A stretch of 64,000 bases of DNA from Methanobacterium sp. Maddingley MBC34 (GCA_000309865.1 AMGN01000027.1:7079-71078), one strand, 5' to 3'. Positions 48,163 through 64,000 are shown, counted from the first letter of the stretch. Translations and numbers: made by a program. The notes: generated by a model not told the origin, from the sequence alone.

Positions 48163-48912
48163 ATGTTCTGTCCGGAATGTGGTGTGGAACTACAAGACCA
48201 TGAAAATGTATGTCCTAAATGTGGAAGAGATCTGCATGATCTACATGAACTGGAGGAAAAAAATTTAAAGAAATTGATAATTGTAATTATCGGCGTAATT
48301 TGTGTGCCAATTATGGTAATCACAACGTATTTATACATAGGTATGGTTGCAATCTACCTTTCACTGATTGTATTATCTGTAGCTTTTATAATTTACCTTA
48401 TTTACGGAAATAAAGATTCTAACCATGCAAAAATAGAAAAATGCTGCCCAAAGTGTTATAACATGTATTTAAACGTTGATTTCTGTTTTAAATGTGGGTA
48501 CGATCTTAGAGAACTAATTGGATTTTCAACATGGACTGGTTATGATTTGGAGATACATGAAAAATACATCAAGATAAGTCGTTATTATCTCAACAGGGGA
48601 ATGAGAAATTATGTATGTACAGGTAAATATGCCATGATACATATTAGAAACCTTCATGTTCAATACAACAAATGTGGGAGGTTTTTATCCAAATTACCAT
48701 GTTTAGTATTTGAATATGATCCATTCTACATTGATGAGAAAGGTAAACCCAAAGACAAATACATATTTAAAATCACCATACTAAAAAAACTGGCCCCACA
48801 AATTGAAAAAGCTATATCAGATCCAATTTTCCTGAAGGCCCGTAGTAATGAACCTTACCCAGTAAAAGATCCTCTTCCACAGGATTATAATCCTAGAAAG
48901 GTAAAAAAATGA
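48163..48912 (+). CDS. double zinc-ribbon membrane protein, unknown function
   Basis: 249 residues. The first ribbon is CPECGVELQDHENVCPKCG (about 3-21), then two membrane helices (about 40-58 and 64-86), and a second Cys set CCPKCYNMYLNVDFCFKCG (about 99-117). The C-terminal ~130 residues (WTGYDLEIHEKYIKISRYY...) resemble a PH-like or short beta domain but match no family I know. ATG 48163 has GGAG upstream; ATG 48148 would overlap that site. The last residues are basic (PRKVKK). It stands alone with more than 150 bp on either side. Confidence 0.75.
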   Translation: MFCPECGVELQDHENVCPKCGRDLHDLHELEEKNLKKLIIVIIGVICVPIMVITTYLYIGMVAIYLSLIVLSVAFIIYLIYGNKDSNHAKIEKCCPKCYNMYLNVDFCFKCGYDLRELIGFSTWTGYDLEIHEKYIKISRYYLNRGMRNYVCTGKYAMIHIRNLHVQYNKCGRFLSKLPCLVFEYDPFYIDEKGKPKDKYIFKITILKKLAPQIEKAISDPIFLKARSNEPYPVKDPLPQDYNPRKVKK

Positions 48913-49066
48913 AACAAAATACTTTAAAAAAGAACAATTAAAAACATTATCACAAAGAAATAACCTATTTTCGAATATAATTTGAAAAATGACATTAGGG
49001 TGCGTTTTAAAAAAATCTGAAAAAAAATATTAATGTATTATTATTTAAAAGATCTTAAAAAAACCA

Positions 49067-50158
49067 TTATACATGTCTGGGGTTTATAAACCCGGATCTT
49101 AACAGATGATCAGCAATGACCATTGCCATGGCAGATTCAGCCACTGGAGTGACCCTTGGACAGATACATGGGTCGTGCCTGCCTTTTATCTGGATTTCGG
49201 TTTCTTCCATTTTTTCCAGATCAACTGTTTTTTGAACTGTACTGATGGATGGTGTGGGTTTGACTGCCATTCTGGCCACTATGGGCATGCCATCGGATAT
49301 TCCTCCAATGATACCCCCACTTGTATTGGTAGTGGTTTTTATCTCTTTTCCTTCCAGGTAATATTCATCATTGGTAACGCTGGCTTTGGATTCGGCTAAA
49401 CTGAATCCAAAACCAATTTCCACACCCTTCACTGATCCGATTCCCATTAGGGCCCGGGCCAGATCTGCATCTAATTTGTCAAAAACAGGTTCTCCCAGGC
49501 CGGCAGGAACATTAAAGGCCAGTGTTTCCACCACTCCTCCCACAGAGTCTCTTTTTTCTTTGGCATCCAGGATTTTTTCCTCCATTAAGATTGCGGCCTT
49601 TTCATCAGCACATCTAACTGGGTTTCGGGAGGAATATTCTCCAATAAGTCCGTAGGCAACGTGGCTGGCCTTCACATCAGCTACCTGGATTACATGGGAG
49701 ACCACCTTAATCTCCACCAGTTCAAGGAGCTTTTTGGCAACTGCCCCACCAATCACATGGCCAATTGTGGTTCGACCACTGCCCCTGCCACCTCCACGGT
49801 AATCATAACATCCGTACCTGGCAGTCCAGGTGTAGTCACCGTGCCCGGGTCTTGGTTTATTTTTAAATGGTTTATAAGCAGATGAATCTGCATCCTTATT
49901 GTACACCACACCGGTTATAGGTGTGCCATCAGTTTTACCCTCAAAAATCCCGGATAAAATTTCAACCTGGTCTGTTTCTCCCCGAGAGGTGGTTATTTTA
50001 CTGGTTCCAGGTCTACGCCTGTCTAACTCTGACTGTATATCTTCAATTGATAGTTCTAATCCTGCAGGGCAGCCATCAATTACTGCACCAAGGGCCCTCC
50101 CATGACTGCTTCCAAATGTAGTGACTGTGAAAAATTCACCAGTTGTATTTCCTGCCAT
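49067..50158 (-). CDS. aroC: chorismate synthase
   Basis: The last shikimate step: EPSP to chorismate with reduced FMN. 363 residues. The diagnostic motifs are [18 protein letters not shown] (about 16-33), the [20 protein letters not shown] segment read in two parts with [17 protein letters not shown], and near the end [37 protein letters not shown] lies before ATG 50158. The promoter region, shared with the divergent glycosylase gene, carries two copies of a 15-nt sequence (50228-50262). Confidence 0.96.
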   Translation of the reverse strand: MAGNTTGEFFTVTTFGSSHGRALGAVIDGCPAGLELSIEDIQSELDRRRPGTSKITTSRGETDQVEILSGIFEGKTDGTPITGVVYNKDADSSAYKPFKNKPRPGHGDYTWTARYGCYDYRGGGRGSGRTTIGHVIGGAVAKKLLELVEIKVVSHVIQVADVKASHVAYGLIGEYSSRNPVRCADEKAAILMEEKILDAKEKRDSVGGVVETLAFNVPAGLGEPVFDKLDADLARALMGIGSVKGVEIGFGFSLAESKASVTNDEYYLEGKEIKTTTNTSGGIIGGISDGMPIVARMAVKPTPSISTVQKTVDLEKMEETEIQIKGRHDPCICPRVTPVAESAMAMVIADHLLRSGFINPRHV

Positions 50159-50227
50159 AAAGCTGCATCCTCCTTAACAAACTAACCATGTTATAGTTAT
50201 AGTATTAAACCATGAATAATAATTACT

Positions 50228-50262
50228 TTTAGTCTATCTAAAATTAGTTTAGTCTATCTAAA
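50228..50262. repeat. two perfect 15-nt sites 20 bp apart between aroC and the glycosylase gene
   Basis: TTTAGTCTATCTAAA occurs at 50228-50242 and 50248-50262. Each copy is itself an inverted repeat TTTAG-N5-CTAAA. The period of 20 bp is two DNA turns. This could be a tandem operator 70-105 bp upstream of aroC. Confidence 0.6.
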
Positions 50263-50365
50263 TTTATTTCCCAAATAATTAAAAACAATATTAACATACT
50301 AAAAAACTTAATAACATATACCTCCATTCAAATATTGGAAAATCATCACAAGAGGTATTATTTAA

Positions 50366-51055
50366 ATGTCACATTTAAAGCGAATATTTGAAAAGCTTTA
50401 CCATCTTTACGGTCCACAGGGATGGTGGCCTCTGATGGATTATGAAGGTGTAAATCCAACAAAAACAGGTTCTTTACGTGGTTATCATCCGCTTAATTAC
50501 GATTTACCCGAAACTCCTGATGAACAGTTCGAAATTATTTTGGGGACGATTTTAACCCAGAACACGGCCTGGACCTCAGCTGAAAAAGCACTGAAAAATC
50601 TGAAAGAACTGGATGTAATTCATCCAAAAGGGTTGCTGTTACTGGATGATGAACTACTAAAGAGTGCTGTGCGTCCTGCAGGATTCTTAAACCAGAAATC
50701 AGCTTATCTCAAGAACATAAGCCAGTTTTTCCACTCACTGAATGGTAGAACGCCCAGCAGAAAAGAAGTTTTAAAAGTCAAAGGTGTGGGGAACGAAACA
50801 GCAGATTCCATCCTACTTTACGCATACCATCAACCAGAATTTGTGGTGGATGCATATACCAGGAGGATTCTCAGTCATCTACAAATAATAGATGAGAATA
50901 TCAACTACCTACAACTTAAAAAGTTGTTTGAGGATAATTTACCCGAAGATGTGCATCTATATCAGGAATATCATGCTCTGATTGTGGAACATGCTAAACG
51001 ATATTATGGTAGGAAACCCTATAAAGACAACATTTTAAGTGAGACAACATTTTAG
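50366..51055 (+). CDS. endonuclease III-family DNA glycosylase, MagIII-like
   Basis: 229 residues. HhH-GPD fold: [19 protein letters not shown], the helix-hairpin-helix [17 protein letters not shown], and the catalytic Asp in FVVDAYTRR. The lysine of bifunctional endonuclease III (LPGVGxKTA) is Glu here, and the C-terminal four-cysteine Fe-S loop is absent. It starts with an N-terminal [10 protein letters not shown], like the 3-methyladenine glycosylase MagIII. It is thus a probable monofunctional alkylbase glycosylase. GAGGTATTATTTAA precedes ATG 50366. It is divergent from aroC. Confidence 0.86.
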   Translation: MSHLKRIFEKLYHLYGPQGWWPLMDYEGVNPTKTGSLRGYHPLNYDLPETPDEQFEIILGTILTQNTAWTSAEKALKNLKELDVIHPKGLLLLDDELLKSAVRPAGFLNQKSAYLKNISQFFHSLNGRTPSRKEVLKVKGVGNETADSILLYAYHQPEFVVDAYTRRILSHLQIIDENINYLQLKKLFEDNLPEDVHLYQEYHALIVEHAKRYYGRKPYKDNILSETTF

Positions 51056-51274
51056 TGATTATAAAAATTTTTTTAGATAAAAAATGGATTTATAACACTT
51101 AAAATCACGGATAAATTGTTCTTTTCTATTAAAATTGGTTTAAAATTCTGAAATTAATGATTGATAAATTCTGCCATTAGTTTTATAATACATCAAACAT
51201 ATATCATTAAATCAATATACAGCAAGAGCAATTATAAGATTTTTTTAATTTAACTGGTGATTGGTGATGTGTAA

Positions 51275-52258
<984 letters not shown>

Positions 52259-52351
52259 ATAAGGACTTGATGATTTTAAGAGTTGATTTTTTAGAATATA
52301 AATAAACTAACCATTGCCCAAAAAAATAATCATTAATTGAGGTGAACCCCC

Positions 52352-53350
52352 TTGGAATCCAGTTATGTTGCTAAATGCGCACAGATAGCCTCAGTGCTTG
52401 AGGTGAGCGGGCATCCAAAACCAGGTAACGTGCATCGTACCCGAAACTTCCCAGATATGGTATTTGAAGATTTTCTTCTCAGTGGAATAGCCATTGGAGA
52501 AACCATGGCAAAAGCTGCAGACAGAGGGTTTAAATATCGTCACAGGTCCGAAAAATGGGATAAAATCGGGTTAGGCGGACTGATTCTGGAAGCAGTCACT
52601 GAAACTGACCGTTGGGTGGCTAACAACACCAATCTAGGTATTGTGATGTTACTCACCCCTATTTCAGTAGTTGCCGGGATGATTGAGGATGTAAACAAAG
52701 GTGAAACTAACAATCACAGTATAGTTGGAAGGGGAACTGAAGGGTTAACTGAAATTTGGAATATTTTCAGGGAGAGAATAGACCAGATCATGAGATCCAC
52801 AACTCCTGAAGATGCAGTTAACCTTTACAGGGCCATTAACCTTGCTGATGCAGGGGGGATGGGCGAACAGGATGATCTAGATGTGGCAGCAGAAAGCTCC
52901 CTCCAGAAACTGCGGGATGAAGATGTAAACATGTTCAATGTGCTGGAGATGTCCTCTGAGTGGGATAAACTATCATACGAACTCACCCATAAAATGCCAG
53001 TTACATTCCAAACAGGATATCCTACCTTTAAAAAACTTAAATCCAAATATGAAACCAACCAGGCCACGGTGCAAACATTTCTAACCATTTTATCACAGGT
53101 TCCAGATACCCTCATCAGCCGCAAGTACGGGGAAGAAAAGGCAATGGAAGTTTCGGCCAGTGCAAAGTCCATATTGGAAAAAGGTGGAATATTGAACAGT
53201 AGGAGAATATCCACTGTGGAAAAATTCGACCAGGAACTGATGAACAATGGTTTAAACCCCGGTACCACAGCAGATTTCACTGCCTCATCAATTATGATTG
53301 CTTATCTTGATGGTTATAATGATTATAAAGCTAAGTTTCAAAATGAATAA
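52352..53350 (+). CDS. triphosphoribosyl-dephospho-CoA synthase (CitG) family protein
   Basis: 332 residues. COG1767 family: [20 protein letters not shown] (about 13-32), [30 protein letters not shown] with conserved NTNLG, and [20 protein letters not shown]. Bacterial CitG makes the citrate-lyase prosthetic-group precursor. Methanogens lack citrate lyase, so the archaeal homologue must have another substrate, perhaps a pterin or CoA-related molecule (inference). TTG 52352 is the start, with GGTGA 5 nt upstream. It lies 93 bp after hemB and may be co-transcribed. Confidence 0.86.
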   Translation: MESSYVAKCAQIASVLEVSGHPKPGNVHRTRNFPDMVFEDFLLSGIAIGETMAKAADRGFKYRHRSEKWDKIGLGGLILEAVTETDRWVANNTNLGIVMLLTPISVVAGMIEDVNKGETNNHSIVGRGTEGLTEIWNIFRERIDQIMRSTTPEDAVNLYRAINLADAGGMGEQDDLDVAAESSLQKLRDEDVNMFNVLEMSSEWDKLSYELTHKMPVTFQTGYPTFKKLKSKYETNQATVQTFLTILSQVPDTLISRKYGEEKAMEVSASAKSILEKGGILNSRRISTVEKFDQELMNNGLNPGTTADFTASSIMIAYLDGYNDYKAKFQNE

Positions 53351-53452
53351 CAAATCCCTAGTGTTATAATTCTCAATATGCTAAAAATCTTAAAATAAAA
53401 ATTCAATTCAACATGAAAATAAATAAAATAACATTAATGAAAATAAAATAAC

Positions 53453-53487
53453 TATCACTTGGAATAAAATTATCACTTGAATAAAAT
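53453..53487 (+). repeat. near-perfect 17-18 nt tandem duplication before pheS
   Basis: TATCACTTGGAATAAAAT (53453-53470) is followed by TATCACTTGAATAAAAT (53471-53487), one base shorter. Confidence 0.75.
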
Positions 53488-53530
53488 ATCATTATCAACG
53501 ATTTAATTAACGATTACCGAGGTTTCAAAC

Positions 53531-55075
<1,545 letters not shown>

Positions 55076-55108
55076 TATTAAAAAAAATAAAAAATGGAGT
55101 AACCCCTA

Positions 55109-56200
55109 TTATTCTCTTTTAGCTACTAAAGCCCCACCCAAAACCATTAAAATAGCAAATATTAAGCCAAATATAGGAATAGCTGTAGTTTGCATGCCAA
55201 TAGTTCCTGCGGCTGATACGTTAGTAGCTCCAAAACTTACAGTTGGCGTTGGGAATGGTATGAAATGGGTTTGTCCATCGGTTCCATTATAACTGACTCC
55301 GGATCCTGCTGCATTGGTAGCTAGAACTCCTGATTGTGAGGAGCGAATATTAAAAGATGCAGTCCATTTTTGTCCGCTGGATAACGAACCCACATTCCAT
55401 TTCAGTGTGGTTGTTCCGTCAGGATTGGTAACTGTACTGTCTGGAACAGGAGTAGGGTTACCAACTAAGCTAATGTAACTGGGCAGTATATCCGTTACCA
55501 AAACATCGGTGACTGTTTGTTTGATTTGTTGGTAAATTTCATCGAATATTGGGTCTAACGCACTGGCGTCTGCAGCAAAGAAATATTTACCACCAGTTTC
55601 AGTTGCCATTTGTTGTAATACTGTGGGTTGAACACCACTACCTAATCCAATGGTGTAAACTTTGTAACCTTTGGTTTTTGCATCATTAACTTCAGCAGTG
55701 GGGTAACTAGCCGCTCCATCACTGAGGAATATGATATTTTTTGAATTCAATGGTATAGTGCTGGCATCTAATAATTTATTTGCTTCACCTAATCCAACTG
55801 AAAAATCTGTTCCGCCTGATGCAACTCCTGCGTCGATAGTTGTTTTAACTAAGCTGAAATCATTGGTAAGAGCTTGAGATTCCTTTACAGAACTAGCCCA
55901 ATTTACCACTCCGGCCTGATCCTTAGTTGGATCCATTTTGTCCACAAAGTTTTTAGATGCAGTCTTTCGAAGGTCATTAGGATCCTCCCATGACATACTA
56001 CCAGAACTATCAATGGAAAATACAACATCAGCACCATTAGTAGTTGTTGATGATGGACCGTTTACAGTTAAAACCACATTTGCTGTGTCGGTACCTGTTT
56101 TGGTAACTGTTTTGTCAACAGTTACATCTGCAGCTGCTACCGGTCCACAGATCATAAGTGCAACAAGAAAAGTTACCATTAAAATTGTTGGTGTTTTCAA
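55109..56200 (-). CDS. vWA-domain surface protein with signal peptide and C-terminal anchor
   Basis: 363 residues from TTG 56200. A Sec signal peptide (TPTILMVTFLVALMICGPVAAA), then a beta domain, a von Willebrand A domain (about 60-230) with MIDAS residues in FSIDSSGSMSW and SGGTDFSVGL, a second beta-rich domain (DILPSYISLVGNPTPVP...), and a C-terminal helix GLIFAILMVLGGALVAKRE. AAAGGAGGTG lies 6 nt before TTG 56200; GTG 56209 belongs to that site. It is probably anchored in the membrane and binds a surface ligand through a metal ion. It stands alone between pheS and a long spacer. Confidence 0.86.
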   Translation of the reverse strand: MKTPTILMVTFLVALMICGPVAAADVTVDKTVTKTGTDTANVVLTVNGPSSTTTNGADVVFSIDSSGSMSWEDPNDLRKTASKNFVDKMDPTKDQAGVVNWASSVKESQALTNDFSLVKTTIDAGVASGGTDFSVGLGEANKLLDASTIPLNSKNIIFLSDGAASYPTAEVNDAKTKGYKVYTIGLGSGVQPTVLQQMATETGGKYFFAADASALDPIFDEIYQQIKQTVTDVLVTDILPSYISLVGNPTPVPDSTVTNPDGTTTLKWNVGSLSSGQKWTASFNIRSSQSGVLATNAAGSGVSYNGTDGQTHFIPFPTPTVSFGATNVSAAGTIGMQTTAIPIFGLIFAILMVLGGALVAKRE

Positions 56201-56209
56201 GATTTTCAC

Positions 56210-56765
56210 CTCCTTTGTACTTTAACATAGTTCTAAAGAACTGAAACCATGTTTTGGCACTGACAGAGTGAAATGAAAAAAAATATGAGAATATTTGAAT
56301 GATCACTGCCACCCATTGTTCCCCCCGAACATGTTTATAATTATATTATAATACATTATGAGTAATATATTTTTTGTAAAGGGATATATTGTGCAAGATA
56401 CTCAAAATTTCTTAATTAATTAAATAAAGGATATAATCTTAAAAACAAGGGAATTAACATTATTTATTTTTAATTAAACACTTATAAAACCGTGTAATTT
56501 TATTAAAAGTTATTAATACTTTCAATAATCACCAACAGACATTAGTTGAATAGGTACAAATTTGAAGGTACAAATTTGATTTATCAAAAAAGAAATTTGA
56601 TTTCAGAAAAGAGATTATTGCAAAATTACATAATTACGTAAGATTATAAATTATATTAATTAATTCAAATTCAATTATTATCCCTTCAAATTTGATCCCA
56701 TTCAATTATTACCCCAAAAGTAACAGATGAGATAAGATAAATCCCTTAAAATATCATGAGGATCT
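56210..56765. other. 556-bp A/T-rich intergenic region with short repeats
   Basis: The longest gene-free stretch in the window, between divergent genes. It contains a perfect 14-nt tandem duplication (56552-56579) and the related words TTCAAATTCAATTATTATCCC and CCCATTCAATTATTACCCC near 56665-56716 in part. No RNA or reading frame with a ribosome-binding site was recognised. Confidence 0.45.
56552..56579 (+). repeat. perfect 14-nt tandem duplication
   Basis: AGGTACAAATTTGA occurs at 56552-56565 and directly again at 56566-56579. Confidence 0.85.
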
Positions 56766-57428
<663 letters not shown>

Positions 57429-57480
57429 TTAAAGCCATTTTTATAATATTGAGTATATTTGATTGAATTTGAAGTGAATT

Positions 57481-57516
57481 GTTAGCCATATCACTACTGT
57501 TAACCATATCACTACA
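57481..57516 (+). repeat. tandem 18-nt duplication (16/18)
   Basis: GTTAGCCATATCACTACT (57481-57498) is followed by GTTAACCATATCACTACA (57499-57516). It lies in the spacer between the molybdoprotein and its small membrane neighbour. Confidence 0.75.
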
Positions 57517-57563
57517 AAAAAATCTATAAAAAAAATAGACTGAAATATCTATGAGTTGATAAT

Positions 57564-57794
57564 ATGGACAGGAAAATCACCAAAAAAGCTGTTCATATAA
57601 CTTTGATAATTCTAATTTTCATTGTTATTATCTCTGGTTTGGGAATAACATATTATAAGAGCATAGAACTAGTTACCGGAGGTTTACTGGATAAAACACT
57701 TTCTTTCGAGTTGCACACTCTCCTATTTTTGCCATTTCTCCTCATACTCCTCATTCATATCTTTTTCTCATGGTTATGGCCTAAAAAAAGTTAA
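57564..57794 (+). CDS. small two-helix membrane protein, possible heme b or DUF4405-like partner
   Basis: 76 residues. Two transmembrane helices (about 9-28 and 50-70) carry histidines at the membrane faces: His11 (KKAVHITLII), His51 (FELHTLLFLPF) and His65 (LIHIFF). The pattern recalls the first half of DUF4405 or cytochrome b561-type proteins in which pairs of His bind heme. It follows the YedY-like gene on the same strand, as membrane quinone-linked MsrQ follows MsrP in bacteria, but it is far shorter than MsrQ. Heme binding is an inference only. Confidence 0.6.
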   Translation: MDRKITKKAVHITLIILIFIVIISGLGITYYKSIELVTGGLLDKTLSFELHTLLFLPFLLILLIHIFFSWLWPKKS

Positions 57795-58066
57795 AGTAAC
57801 CATAAATATAAAACAATTAACAACCAATAGATTACTTATAAATAGTTTGATCAGTAATTATACTGATATCTCAATTTATAGTGAAATTTTACTCAAATTA
57901 ATAATATCTTAAAATTTAATTCCTATTTGCTCCAATGAAGATTATCAACATCATTGTAAGTTTTAATATATTTTTTTCTATTGATAATTAGTTTAACTAA
58001 ATACTAAACTTTCTAATAAAATAAATTAGTCCCAGTAAAAGCTATTTCATGATTTAGAGGATGAAC

Positions 58067-58831
<765 letters not shown>

Positions 58832-59012
58832 TCACAAAAATTAAAATAGATGCAGAAATTAGATGTTGCAAAAAATAACTCGAAAAAATTGTGAAAAAAT
58901 ATAATGACTCCAAAAAGGGACTCCTTAAGTAAAAATAACTGCAATAATAAAATCATCATTTTTTTAGAAAAAATATCGAATTTAAATTAACATAAACTGA
59001 ATTTAAGATAAC

Positions 59013-61592
<2,580 letters not shown>

Positions 61593-61780
61593 ACAACTCT
61601 TTTTAATATTCATTTGAATTAATCTCGATTCCTATTTGAAAATTTGAATATTCATATCTATTTTATAGGAATTTATAAGGATGGAAGCAAGATTTATTTT
61701 TCATTAAAGCTGGTCAAGATCAATTACAGTTAAATAATCTATAGTCATAATCTATAATACATACGGCCAACGGTGACGTT

Positions 61781-63157
61781 ATGAATAAAATAAACGACAT
61801 AGTAGATTCTAAAACCCGTTTCATAAGGGTATTATGGTGTGATAATGCCAATATCATCCGAGCAAAAGCTGTTTACGTGGATTCAGTAAAGGATCAGGAA
61901 GTCTCAGTAGGTATTTCCCGTGGTCAACAGGGAGTTCCAGTGATGTACGATGGAGTGGTAGCAGGATGCGACCTGGATCCAGTGGGGGAAATAACATTAA
62001 AGGGAGATATGTCTACTTTAACACCCATACCCTATGCCCCCAGTCATGCTCGGGTTATGGGTGACATGTTCCATGAGGGGAAGGTATGGGGGAACTGCCC
62101 CCGCGGGTTTTTGAAAAAAATGATCAACTCTCTTCAAAAGGAAGGTTTAAAGGTTAAAGCATCCTTTGAAAATGAATTTTACCTTCTAAAACATGATAAT
62201 GAGGAGAATAGAGATAATAAGAATGGTAAAGATAATAAAAACAACAGTAACAATGTATTAATTCAAACCTCCGATATTACCCCCTTTGCATCTACTTACT
62301 CCATGGATTTAAACCATGAAGTCATCAGTGATATAGTTGAAGCCTTAATTGCCCAGAACATCACTGTTGAACAGTACTATCCTGAGTCCGGTCCGGGTCA
62401 GCATGAAATTACCGTTGGATACTCAGATGCACTGCAGGCGGCCAGTAATCAGATTATCTTCAGGGAGACTGTGAAGGCCATTGCATCCCAGTATGGTTTT
62501 TGCGCATCATTCCTTCCTAAGGTCTTCCCGGATAAGGCAGGTAGTGGCTGCCATCTCCATCTTAGCCTGTGGCAGGATGACGAGAACATTTTACATGACC
62601 CTGAAGCTAAGTATGGTCTTAGTGAAATTGGAAAACAATTTATAGCAGGGATTTTACATCACTTGCCTTCACTGATGGCCATCACCACCCCTATTCCCCG
62701 ATCTTACCGTAGGATACGTCCTCAGATGTGGAGTGGGGCTTTTCAAGTATGGGGTTTCAACAACCGTGAAGCTGCAATCAGGGTGATCAAAGAAGATGAT
62801 AGTAAGATAAAACATTTTGAACTTAAAACCGTGGATGCATCTTCCAACCCTTACCTGGCCCTGGGAGTGGTTTTAGCCGCAGGACTTGATGGTATCCGTG
62901 AGAAAATGACACTGAAAAAACCAGTGCAACAGGATCCAGCCACTTTCTCAATGGTTGAAATGGATAATCTTGGAGTCAAACCACTTCCAAGTAATATGGA
63001 GGAAGCACTGGAAAAATTAGAAAAAAATGGGGTTATTTTAAATGCCATGGGAATGGATCTTTCAAAATCTTACCTGGCAGTTAAAAAAGCAGAATATGAA
63101 GCTCTAAAAAAGTTACCTTCTGGAAAAGAAGTGAGTTTGCTGCTTGAAAAGTACTGA
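61781..63157 (+). CDS. glutamine synthetase family protein (GlnA-like, non-canonical)
   Basis: 458 residues. GS catalytic fold: [10 protein letters not shown] and [18 protein letters not shown] carry metal-binding Glu, [14 protein letters not shown] carries the ATP/metal His, and [17 protein letters not shown] and the late [20 protein letters not shown] form the substrate and nucleotide region. The N-terminal beta-grasp is present ([20 protein letters not shown]). The sequence differs from the main assimilatory enzyme and fits the gamma-glutamyl-amine type (GlnA3/PuuA-like). An Asn/Lys/Asp-rich stretch (about 140-163) looks like a loop insertion. The start has GGTGACGTT upstream. The substrate amine is unknown. 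Confidence 0.86.
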   Translation: MNKINDIVDSKTRFIRVLWCDNANIIRAKAVYVDSVKDQEVSVGISRGQQGVPVMYDGVVAGCDLDPVGEITLKGDMSTLTPIPYAPSHARVMGDMFHEGKVWGNCPRGFLKKMINSLQKEGLKVKASFENEFYLLKHDNEENRDNKNGKDNKNNSNNVLIQTSDITPFASTYSMDLNHEVISDIVEALIAQNITVEQYYPESGPGQHEITVGYSDALQAASNQIIFRETVKAIASQYGFCASFLPKVFPDKAGSGCHLHLSLWQDDENILHDPEAKYGLSEIGKQFIAGILHHLPSLMAITTPIPRSYRRIRPQMWSGAFQVWGFNNREAAIRVIKEDDSKIKHFELKTVDASSNPYLALGVVLAAGLDGIREKMTLKKPVQQDPATFSMVEMDNLGVKPLPSNMEEALEKLEKNGVILNAMGMDLSKSYLAVKKAEYEALKKLPSGKEVSLLLEKY

Positions 63158-63164
63158 ATTTTTT

Positions 63165-63932
63165 CTATAAAGAGAATGCTGGTTCATTTAAAATGGATTT
63201 TATCAGTTTCTGGGCATCCTCCACTTCCTGGGATTCACCATTAACTGCAATCCATATTGAGCCTTCTGCACCGGCAACTCCACCTGCAGCTACCAGTTCT
63301 GCACTGGCTCCGGTTAAACTGGTTATAGCTTCTATTTCAGTGAAGACCTCTCCCATCACTGGTAAAAGCCGGGGCCCATGTGCACCGGGTGAATTCAGTC
63401 GCAGGGCAAGTTCGTCGAGATCCGTGTGGACTCGTTTTTCCAGTCCCACTGGAAGGATTAAACGTACCCTGCGACCTACCACTGCCTGTAATGATGCCCC
63501 AATGGTTCCACCCTTATGATGGCCAATATAGATAGCAACCTTCTTTTTAAGGACATCAATGGCATTGGCACCCTTTATGATCACATCACCTTCTTTAAGG
63601 TGGTCAACAACATCGAATATGGTTAAACCTTTTTTCCAGATACCATTAACTATGACCACATCACCTGGAAACTCAGTTTCATCAGGTAAACGGCCATCTG
63701 TAGTTCTTGGTTGGGCAGGGGGGAGTACTATACCCCGGAAGAACCTTCTTCTGGAGAAATCATCTGCCTGACCAATACCTAATAGTATTTCCTCAGCAAC
63801 GTATCCATTGGTTGTTCCAGCAACGATAACCACTGTTCCCGATTTAAGAGCTTCCAAAATGGGAGGGTAACTGACTATTGCCCTGGCAATTAACCTTTTA
63901 CCCGCTGCAGGAGTAATTAAAAACTGTTTCAT
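63165..63932 (-). CDS. conserved archaeal protein of unknown function
   Basis: 255 residues, soluble, Gly- and Val-rich alpha/beta protein. Notable segments are [87 protein letters not shown] and [20 protein letters not shown]. The glycine-rich turns suggest a nucleotide or sugar-phosphate binding fold. I recall it as a conserved methanogen protein but cannot name the family. GAGGGATATTTA precedes ATG 63932. The 3' end is 7 bp from the GS-like gene (convergent). Three copies of a 13-nt word lie upstream. Confidence 0.72.
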   Translation of the reverse strand: MKQFLITPAAGKRLIARAIVSYPPILEALKSGTVVIVAGTTNGYVAEEILLGIGQADDFSRRRFFRGIVLPPAQPRTTDGRLPDETEFPGDVVIVNGIWKKGLTIFDVVDHLKEGDVIIKGANAIDVLKKKVAIYIGHHKGGTIGASLQAVVGRRVRLILPVGLEKRVHTDLDELALRLNSPGAHGPRLLPVMGEVFTEIEAITSLTGASAELVAAGGVAGAEGSIWIAVNGESQEVEDAQKLIKSILNEPAFSL

Positions 63933-63947
63933 TAAATATCCCTCTAT

Positions 63948-64000
63948 TCATCCATTATTGACCTAAATCATCCATCATGAAGCCAAATCATCCATTATTG
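63948..64000 (-). repeat. three 13-nt words with a 20-bp period at the window edge
   Basis: TCATCCATTATTG starts at 63948 and 63988, and the variant TCATCCATCATGA at 63968: exact 20-bp steps. They are 16-68 bp upstream of the reverse gene at 63932. The array may continue beyond the window. Confidence 0.6.

Noticed and set aside
52825..53280. 151-residue reverse open frame opposite the CitG-like gene
   Set aside because: Antisense shadow of a conserved gene without initiation signals.
57564..57794. Complete MsrQ heme protein downstream of the YedY-like gene
   Set aside because: Only two helices and 76 residues are present; MsrQ has about six helices. It is kept as a possible small partner only.
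63948..64000. CRISPR array at the right edge
   Set aside because: Words of 13 nt with 7-nt intervals are far too short for CRISPR repeats and spacers, and no cas genes are present.

Overview
The window looks like the chromosome of a methanogen of the order Methanobacteriales, most probably a Methanobacterium species. Reasons: archaeal enzymes (4-phosphopantoate--beta-alanine ligase, cofactor-independent phosphoglycerate mutase, archaeal GatC, 514-residue PheS, Dph6), methanogen-type families (MvhD-like hydrogenase subunit, DUF2121, MetOD1-type output domains), MurT/GatD-like enzymes expected in a pseudomurein-walled archaeon, class III (EppA-type) pilin signals, AT-rich intergenic DNA with archaeal TATA boxes, and GGTGA/GGAGG ribosome-binding sites. 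No prophage, insertion sequence or CRISPR array was seen.

Layout. 1-1.7 kb: the end of an MvhD-like gene, a decayed ABC substrate-binding gene, and two tandem NifX-like genes, the first with a 5' frameshift. 1.8-4.4 kb: cysK, cysE and an HTH regulator with a Cys-rich tail, behind promoter motifs shared with the decayed transporter gene. 4.7-8.2 kb: asnB, gatC, an ACT-domain protein and homoserine dehydrogenase. 8.4-14 kb: apgM, murT-like, gatD-like and pyrG. 14-26.7 kb: an EppA-type prepilin peptidase and a set of class III pilins and pilin-like proteins of up to 714 residues, interrupted by a CoA-pathway operon (PPS, UPF0200, UPF0201) and dph6. 26.7-30.4 kb: an M42 peptidase, small membrane proteins and a KaiC-like ATPase with a response regulator. 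30.5-38.6 kb: uvrC (reverse strand), a DUF169 gene and uvrBA, with a 23-bp palindrome in front of uvrB. 38.7-39.9 kb: a decayed C39-peptidase adhesin and a DUF5518 membrane protein. 40.2-44.6 kb: a four-gene two-component cluster. 45-49 kb: DUF2121, a frameshifted MBL hydrolase, tRNA-Thr(CGT), a tiny Cys/His-rich protein and two zinc-ribbon membrane proteins. 49-55 kb: aroC, a MagIII-like DNA glycosylase, hemB, a CitG-like protein and pheS. 55-58 kb: a vWA surface protein and a sulfite-oxidase-fold protein with a small His-containing membrane partner. 58-64 kb: a metallophosphoesterase beside an Lhr helicase, a glutamine-synthetase-like enzyme and a conserved unknown.

The most promising unit is the pilus/surface cluster. 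It has three canonical class III pilins with the signal KGQxSxE, and three larger proteins whose signal is a consistent variant, G-Y-x-x-(S/T). The latter three start one reverse-strand operon that continues into a third canonical-type pilin, a PepSY-like anchored protein and a membrane protein with an extracytoplasmic alpha/beta domain. No assembly ATPase or platform protein is in the window, so the assembly machinery must be encoded elsewhere.

Two patterns cut across the gene list. First, near-identical direct repeats of 13-23 bp occur in many intergenic spacers, and a similar duplication sits inside one gene. Second, four genes carry apparent single-base frameshifts. Two of these look like decay, and two sit at the start of otherwise intact genes, where a consensus error must be excluded.
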